8,107 nt of DNA, taken from NCBI GenBank assembly GCA_038065775.1, contig JBBTQE010000014.1, forward strand, positions 1 through 8,107, written 5' to 3'. The position numbers and the translations under genes are program-made. The DNA is from JBBTQE01 sp038065775 (GTDB lineage Bacteria > Patescibacteriota > Patescibacteriia > Magasanikbacterales > GWA2-37-8). The stretch's first letter is position 1; each line of letters opens with the position of its first letter. The notes beneath the pieces are model-generated. The model had not been told where the DNA came from. It made no database searches and saw only the letters and a list, made by a program, of their open reading frames with translations. Positions 4,133 through 8,107 of this stretch are shown here, piece after piece.

Positions 4133-6214
4133 ATGGCTGTTGAAAAAAATATTAAAGCAAGAGTTGAAAAACTTCGCGCGCAGATTGACGATCTGCGTTT
4201 TCGTTATCACGTGCTGAATGACCCGCAAATTACCGACGCGATGTATGAGGGGCTGATGGATGAATTGCGGAAAATAGAAACCGAACATCCGGAATTAATC
4301 ACTTCTGATTCGCCCACGCAAAGAGTCGCTGGCAAACCATCGGAAAAGTTTGAAAAAGTTATCCACACCGTGTCGCAATGGTCTTTTAACGACGCTTTTG
4401 CAGAACAAGACATGACTGATTGGGAGGAAAGAATAATGAAGGCGCTTGAAAAAGAGGTTGGTTCAAGGCCTCACGATTTGGATTATGTTTGTGAATTAAA
4501 AATAGACGGCTTGCACATGGTTTTAACTTATGAAAAAGGCGCGCTGAAAACCGCGGCGACGCGTGGAGATGGAAAGGTGGGGGAGGATGTAACGACAAAT
4601 ATAAAAACAATTTGGTCGGTGCCGCTTCAACTGGAATCCTCTCTGTTAAGAGGGGTGAGGGGTGTGTTGGCTAACATCCCCCAACTCCCTTCAAAGGGGG
4701 ATTACGTCGTCGAAGGCGAGGTGTGGATGAACAAAGAAATGCTGGAAAAAATTAATGCTAGCAGGGCGAAGCTTGGCGAAGCCCTGTTTGCAAATCCGCG
4801 CAATGCCGCGGCCGGCACCATTCGCCAGCTTGACCCGTCTGTTGTCGCGGCGCGAAAACTCTCTCTAACCGCTTATGATATTTCCAGCGACAACGTTCCG
4901 GAAACGCAAGAAAAAGAATTAAAATTATTAAAAGGACTTGGTTTTAAAACAGATACAAATTGGAAGGTTTGTAAGAATTTGAAAGAAGTTTTTGCCTTTC
5001 ATGATTTTTGGGAAAAAAATAAGGCGAGCCAGGGTTTTTGGATTGATGGCGTGGTTATAAAAGTAAATCAAAAAAAATATCAAAATGCTTTGGGTTTTAC
5101 GGGTAAAGCTCCGCGCTGGGCGATCGCATTTAAGTTTCCGGCAGAGCAGGGGACAACCAAGATTCGCGAGGTAATTTGGGGCGTCGGGCGCACCGGCGCG
5201 ATTACACCGGTGGCGGTTATGGATCCAGTGAATTTGGCCGGCACGACCGTTAAACACGCCACTTTGCACAACTGGGACGAGATAAATCGACTGGGAGTTA
5301 AGGTTGGCGATACGGTTGTGGTAGAAAAAGCGGGGGATATCATCCCAAAAGTAATTAGAGTTTTGGACAAACTCCGAACCGGTGAAGAAAAAACAATTCG
5401 GGAGCCTAAAAATTGTCCTATTTGTAAAAGTCCGGTTGAAAGGAGAAAAGTTGTGGACAAGCGTGAAGTTTCTGCAGCAGTTTTTTGTACAAATCCTAAT
5501 TGTTACGCCCAACAGCTTGAAAGCATGATTCATTTTGTTTCCAAATCCGGTTTTGACATCACAGGAATGGGCGGTAAGATTGTTGAGAAGTTGATTGAGG
5601 AAGGTTTGGTGGAAACTCCTGCGGATATTTTTAAATTGACAAAAGGGGATCTTGAACCGTTGGAAAGATTTGCCGAAAAATCCGCTGATAATTTAATCAA
5701 CGCGATTGAAAAGTCCAAGAAAATTACCTTGCCAAGATTCATTAACGCGCTTGGAATTCGACATGTAGGCGAAGAAACCGCGGTGAGACTGGCCGAACAA
5801 TTTGGAACACTTGAAAAAATAATGCAGGCGGATAAATCCGAATTGGAAACAGTTGAAGACATCGGCCCGCAGGTTTCGGATTCACTTTATGAATATTTTG
5901 AGAACGAACAAAATAAAAAATTACTTGCGAATCTGATTAAGAATGGCGTTGAAGTAGAAAAATATATTTCTCACAAAAAAGGAGGCAAGCTGAGCGGGCA
6001 AAGTTTTGTTTTAACCGGAACTTTAAGCTCAATGTCGCGCGACGAAGCCAAAGAAAAAATCCGCGTGCTCGGGGGCGACGTCAGCGAATCGGTCAGCAAG
6101 AAAACGTCAGCTGTTATTGCTGGCGAAAATCCTGGGAGCAAGATGGAAAAAGCAAAGAAGCTGGGAGTAAAGGTCTTATCAGAGTCAGCTTTTCTCAAAA
6201 TGGTTGAGTTGTGA
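4133..6214 (+). CDS. ligA: NAD-dependent DNA ligase LigA
   Basis: Seals 3'-OH/5'-phosphate nicks in DNA using NAD+ in replication and repair. Complete, 693 residues, slightly longer than the usual ~670. Domains in order: Ia NAD-binding helices (about 1-70, 'RYHVLNDPQITDAMYEGLMDEL'); adenylation domain with K123 in 'CELKIDG', 'ATRGDGKVGEDVT' (142-154), 'FANPRNAAAGTIRQLDP' (219-235), 'DGVVIK' (305-310) and 'APRWAIAFKFPAEQ' (326-339); OB fold (about 341-420, 'VGRTGAITPVAVMDPV'); zinc finger C428, C431, C452, C457; helix-hairpin-helix region (about 465-600, including 'GIRHVGEETA'); BRCT domain (617-693, 'GQSFVLTGTLSSMSRDEA'). Residues 168-191 between 'VPLQL' and 'VVEGEVWM' are an odd insert coded by a palindromic repeat, listed separately. 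No Shine-Dalgarno precedes ATG 4133. The TGA stop overlaps the next promoter. Confidence 0.97.
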   Translation: MAVEKNIKARVEKLRAQIDDLRFRYHVLNDPQITDAMYEGLMDELRKIETEHPELITSDSPTQRVAGKPSEKFEKVIHTVSQWSFNDAFAEQDMTDWEERIMKALEKEVGSRPHDLDYVCELKIDGLHMVLTYEKGALKTAATRGDGKVGEDVTTNIKTIWSVPLQLESSLLRGVRGVLANIPQLPSKGDYVVEGEVWMNKEMLEKINASRAKLGEALFANPRNAAAGTIRQLDPSVVAARKLSLTAYDISSDNVPETQEKELKLLKGLGFKTDTNWKVCKNLKEVFAFHDFWEKNKASQGFWIDGVVIKVNQKKYQNALGFTGKAPRWAIAFKFPAEQGTTKIREVIWGVGRTGAITPVAVMDPVNLAGTTVKHATLHNWDEINRLGVKVGDTVVVEKAGDIIPKVIRVLDKLRTGEEKTIREPKNCPICKSPVERRKVVDKREVSAAVFCTNPNCYAQQLESMIHFVSKSGFDITGMGGKIVEKLIEEGLVETPADIFKLTKGDLEPLERFAEKSADNLINAIEKSKKITLPRFINALGIRHVGEETAVRLAEQFGTLEKIMQADKSELETVEDIGPQVSDSLYEYFENEQNKKLLANLIKNGVEVEKYISHKKGGKLSGQSFVLTGTLSSMSRDEAKEKIRVLGGDVSESVSKKTSAVIAGENPGSKMEKAKKLGVKVLSESAFLKMVEL
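4638..4700. repeat. Imperfect palindromic element in frame inside ligA
   Basis: A G-rich half (4638-4668, with AGAGGGGTGAGGGG) and a C-rich half (4672-4700, with CATCCCCCAACTCCCTTC) are imperfectly complementary around GTTGGCTAAC. Each half has its own small inverted repeat (CTCT..AGAG and CCCTTCAAAGGG). It encodes about 24 residues (168-191) where LigA proteins usually have roughly 8-10 between the 'PL.L' and 'GEV' strands of the adenylation domain. The G-tract/C-tract shape is unlike the surrounding codon use. Insertion of a repeat is inferred; the frame is preserved and all ligase motifs are intact. Confidence 0.6.
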
Positions 6215-6220
6215 TATAAT
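6192..6220 (+). promoter_or_regulatory. Extended -10 promoter overlapping the ligA stop
   Basis: TGATATAAT at 6212-6220: its first three bases are the ligA TGA stop, and TATAAT is perfect (6215-6220). A partial -35, TTCTCA (6192-6197, 4 of 6), is 17 nt upstream. Predicted start near 6227 leaves about 22 nt before ATG 6249. It would drive the unknown gene and ppsA together. Confidence 0.55.
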
Positions 6221-6248
6221 ATCAGCTGTTATTTATAAATTTTAATCT

Positions 6249-6905
6249 ATGCCGTTATCACCTCAGTTTAAAATGCTGGTTCTTATTGTTTTATTAACCG
6301 GATCGGTAATTTTTGGAGCGATTTTTTATACAAACAAACTGCTTTACGATCGTGATTTTCGTTTGCAGGTCTCGACATACCAGGAAAGTTTACAAAAACA
6401 AATCAGACTGCTAACAAATAAAATTTCAAAATTGGAAGGCGCAAAAGAAACTGTCGAAGTTGGACAAGTCAGCGGGGACACTGATGCCGGCATTCTAGTA
6501 TTTGATATGCCTGCCTGGGCAGGCGATTTTGAGAACTGGGCCCTGTATAAGGAGAACAAGTCCGCAGAATTAGGTTATTGCATCGGAGGCGAGATGGACA
6601 AACTGATGAGAGAGTTTAAAAATGGAAGTAGAAAATCTTTGAATTTTCATGGGCTCGGGCTTGTAATTACCCCGAATTATGGACATACCGACTTCTTGAA
6701 TGAGTATAAAAAAATTAGCGAAGGTGCCAATGTTGAATGCGGCGTGGGAGGAACATTTCCAAAATACGTCTATAAGGATAAAATTTTATGGTCATCTATG
6801 TGCGGCGAAGAAGAACCAGGCATGAAATTTGAGGATATGAATGAATGCGGTCAAACCTTCAAAATAATCTCAAGTTATCTTGATAGTAAAACGACGGTTG
6901 AATAA
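6249..6905 (+). CDS. Unrecognised membrane-anchored coiled-coil protein upstream of ppsA
   Basis: Not recognised as any named family. The 218-residue product starts with one hydrophobic helix (about 9-28, 'MLVLIVLLTGSVIFGAIFY') with no lipobox, so it looks like a signal anchor that leaves the C-terminus outside the cytoplasm. Next comes a charged heptad-like stretch (about 36-66, 'LQKQIRLLTNKISKLEG') that probably forms a short coiled coil. The remaining ~150 residues have mixed alpha/beta character with four cysteines (C111, C164, C185, C200), which could pair as disulfides if exported. Residues 87-92 'MPAWAG' are encoded by a palindromic repeat copy. ATG 6249 is used because the membrane helix follows at once; no Shine-Dalgarno is seen. 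Its stop is 2 bp before the ppsA ATG, so the two are probably co-transcribed and possibly translationally coupled. A functional link to PpsA is not implied. Confidence 0.8.
   Translation: MPLSPQFKMLVLIVLLTGSVIFGAIFYTNKLLYDRDFRLQVSTYQESLQKQIRLLTNKISKLEGAKETVEVGQVSGDTDAGILVFDMPAWAGDFENWALYKENKSAELGYCIGGEMDKLMREFKNGSRKSLNFHGLGLVITPNYGHTDFLNEYKKISEGANVECGVGGTFPKYVYKDKILWSSMCGEEEPGMKFEDMNECGQTFKIISSYLDSKTTVE
6509..6524. repeat. GCCTGCC/GGCAGGC palindrome inside the unknown gene
   Basis: Arms GCCTGCC (6509-6515) and GGCAGGC (6518-6524) with TG between them: the same arms as the intergenic palindrome at 4048-4061. It encodes 'PAWAG' in frame. Two copies with identical 7-base arms within 2.5 kb, one coding and one not, support a dispersed repeat family rather than conserved protein sequence. 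Confidence 0.65.
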
Positions 6906-6907
6906 TT

Positions 6908-8107
6908 ATGTACATTCGCTGGTTTAAAGACCTCACAATTAAAGACATTCCTTCTGTTGGCGGCAAAAACGCCTCGCTGGGAGAAATGTACGCAAAGTTA
7001 AAAGCAAAGGGCGTGCCTGTTCCCAATGGTTTTGCGTTAACCGCGGATGCATACTGGGCTTTTTTGCGTGAGAATAAATTGGACAAGCGGATCAAAGATA
7101 CAATAAAAAATTTAGACAAGAAAAATATCAGGGATTTATCCGCCGTGGGCGACAAAGTTCGCAAAATGATTTTGGAAGCGGAATTTCCTAAAGAAATAAA
7201 AATTGAAATCGAAAAAGCATACGCCGAGCTGTGCAAATTATCCAAGAAAAAAGATTTGGACACGGCTGTGCGCAGTAGCGCCACTGCCGAAGATTTACCT
7301 GATGCCAGTTTTGCCGGTCAGCAAGAAACATATTTAAATGTCCGGGGCGTGCCCGATCTTCTAATGGCCTGTAAAAAATGCGTGGCTTCTCTTTTCACCG
7401 ATCGCGCGATTTCGTATCGAGAAGATAAGGGTTTTGATCACATGATCGTGGCGCTTTCCGTGGGTGTGCAAGAAATGGCGCGTTCAGATAAAGGCCAGAG
7501 CGGAGTGATGTTTACACTGGACACGGAATCAGGTTTCAAAGGGGTTGTCTTAATCAACGCCGCTTATGGTTTAGGCGAATATGTTGTAAAGGGCCGGGTA
7601 ACTCCGGATCAGTATTATGTTTTTAAAGATGGTTTAAAAAAAGGGTTAAAATCAATCATCAGCAGAAAAATTGGTTCTAAAGAAGTGAAGTTGGTTTACG
7701 CAAAGTCCGGCACAAAACAAGAAAAAGTTTTAATGGCCGATCAGAAAAAATATTGTTTGACGGATGATGAAGTGATACAACTTTCAAAATGGGGCGTGAT
7801 TATTGAGGAGCATTATGGCCATCCGATGGATATTGAATGGGCAAAAGACGGAATAAACGGTAAATTATATATTGTGCAGGCTCGTTCCGAGACAGTCCGT
7901 TCGCGCGATAAGGTTAATTTTATTGAACAATACGAATTAAAGCAAAAAGGAAAAGTTTTGTTAACCGGAATGAGCATTGGTCAGAAAATCGGACATGGAA
8001 GAGCGCGGGTTATAAATTCGCCAAAGCAGATGAAGCAATTCAAGCCCGGCGAAGTTTTAGTTACTCGCATAACCGATCCGGATTGGGAGCCGATTATGCG
8101 CATTGCC
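6908..8107 (+). CDS. ppsA: Phosphoenolpyruvate synthase, N-terminal half, runs off right edge
   Basis: Converts pyruvate + ATP + water to phosphoenolpyruvate + AMP + phosphate in the cytoplasm, a gluconeogenic step; in fermenting cells it may also work near equilibrium. The 400 visible codons are open to the edge; full-length enzymes are about 750-800 residues. Seen: 'WFKDLTIKDIPSVGGKNASLGEM' (5-27), the typical PEP synthase N-terminus; 'VPVPNGFALTADAYW' (36-50); the ATP-grasp nucleotide-binding motif 'VRSSATAEDLPDASFAGQQETYL' (121-143); 'SGVMFTLD' (198-205); 'INAAYGLGEYVVKGRVTPDQY' (216-236); 'HPMDIEWAKDG' (335-345) and 'LYIVQARSETV' (350-360). The window ends at 'DPDWEPIMRIA', just before the phosphohistidine swivelling domain, so the catalytic histidine is not visible. 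PEP synthase is preferred over pyruvate phosphate dikinase from the N-terminal motif. Begins 2 bp after the preceding gene, without a Shine-Dalgarno. Confidence 0.95.
   Translation, partial: MYIRWFKDLTIKDIPSVGGKNASLGEMYAKLKAKGVPVPNGFALTADAYWAFLRENKLDKRIKDTIKNLDKKNIRDLSAVGDKVRKMILEAEFPKEIKIEIEKAYAELCKLSKKKDLDTAVRSSATAEDLPDASFAGQQETYLNVRGVPDLLMACKKCVASLFTDRAISYREDKGFDHMIVALSVGVQEMARSDKGQSGVMFTLDTESGFKGVVLINAAYGLGEYVVKGRVTPDQYYVFKDGLKKGLKSIISRKIGSKEVKLVYAKSGTKQEKVLMADQKKYCLTDDEVIQLSKWGVIIEEHYGHPMDIEWAKDGINGKLYIVQARSETVRSRDKVNFIEQYELKQKGKVLLTGMSIGQKIGHGRARVINSPKQMKQFKPGEVLVTRITDPDWEPIMRIA

Noticed and set aside
4928..5533. 201-codon open frame on the minus strand opposite ligA (and smaller ones at 4386-4610, 5080-5460, 5530-5862, 5971-6198)
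   Set aside because: Antisense shadows of ligA. The products have no domain-like pattern, and the plus strand encodes conserved ligase motifs throughout.
6859..7284. 141-codon open frame on the minus strand opposite the end of the unknown gene and the start of ppsA
   Set aside because: It opposes conserved PEP synthase motifs; the product is Ser/Phe/Leu-rich, as expected of antisense translation.
1..8107. Alternative genetic code (UGA read as Gly)
   Set aside because: ligA ends with TGA right after a complete BRCT domain, and no conserved motif in the window is interrupted by in-frame TGA.
1..8107. CRISPR array, tRNA/rRNA, transposase, phage or defence genes
   Set aside because: No regularly spaced repeats, no tRNA cloverleaf, and no mobile-element or defence protein motifs were seen on either strand.

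Overview
The window reads as chromosomal sequence from a small-genome bacterium of the Candidate Phyla Radiation (Patescibacteria), most likely the Parcubacteria group. This is inferred from gene style, not from a marker gene. The signs are an AT-leaning composition, very short gaps, mostly no Shine-Dalgarno sequence, a CysS of the 'IPVHHTNE' subtype, a single-domain response regulator ending in a 'YLIKTHF' loop, and small GC-rich palindromes inside coding regions. TGA is a genuine stop (ligA ends on it, just after a full BRCT domain), so the code is the standard bacterial one and not the UGA=Gly code of Gracilibacteria/Absconditabacteria.

Layout. Positions 1-830 hold the 5' part of cysS on the minus strand, open at the left edge. 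A 224-bp divergent region (831-1054) carries a good cysS promoter, a strongly self-complementary cysS leader, and an extended -10 promoter for pilM. A type IV pilus cluster follows on the plus strand: pilM (1055-2182), a stand-alone receiver protein (2227-2622), a type IV pilin/pseudopilin (2681-3100) with the only strong ribosome binding site seen here, a long hairpin terminator (3112-3183), and the prepilin peptidase pilD (3244-4035). Next come a 97-bp gap with two unrelated palindromes, a complete NAD-dependent DNA ligase ligA (4133-6214), an unrecognised membrane-anchored protein (6249-6905) and, 2 bp later, the first 400 codons of phosphoenolpyruvate synthase (6908 to the right edge).

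How the genes fit together. PilD would cleave and methylate the pilin at its KKG/FTLIE site, and PilM would be the cytoplasmic actin-like platform protein of the same machine. The receiver protein between them may be a phosphorylation-controlled regulator of it. The ATPase PilB, the platform PilC and the PilM partners PilN/PilO are not in the window. CysS, LigA and PpsA are housekeeping genes and have no evident link to the pilus genes.

The most notable structure is not a new multi-gene system. (1) TGnTATAAT motifs recur in front of five plus-strand genes, two of them overlapping the stop codon of the preceding gene. (2) Three different small palindromic elements appear to be inserted in frame in protein genes (cysS, ligA and the unknown membrane protein), and one of these shares its arms with an intergenic copy. 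(3) The cysS leader contains a nested inverted repeat. (4) An uncharacterised membrane-anchored, cysteine-containing protein sits 2 bp upstream of ppsA. No RNA gene, CRISPR array, insertion sequence or defence gene was recognised.
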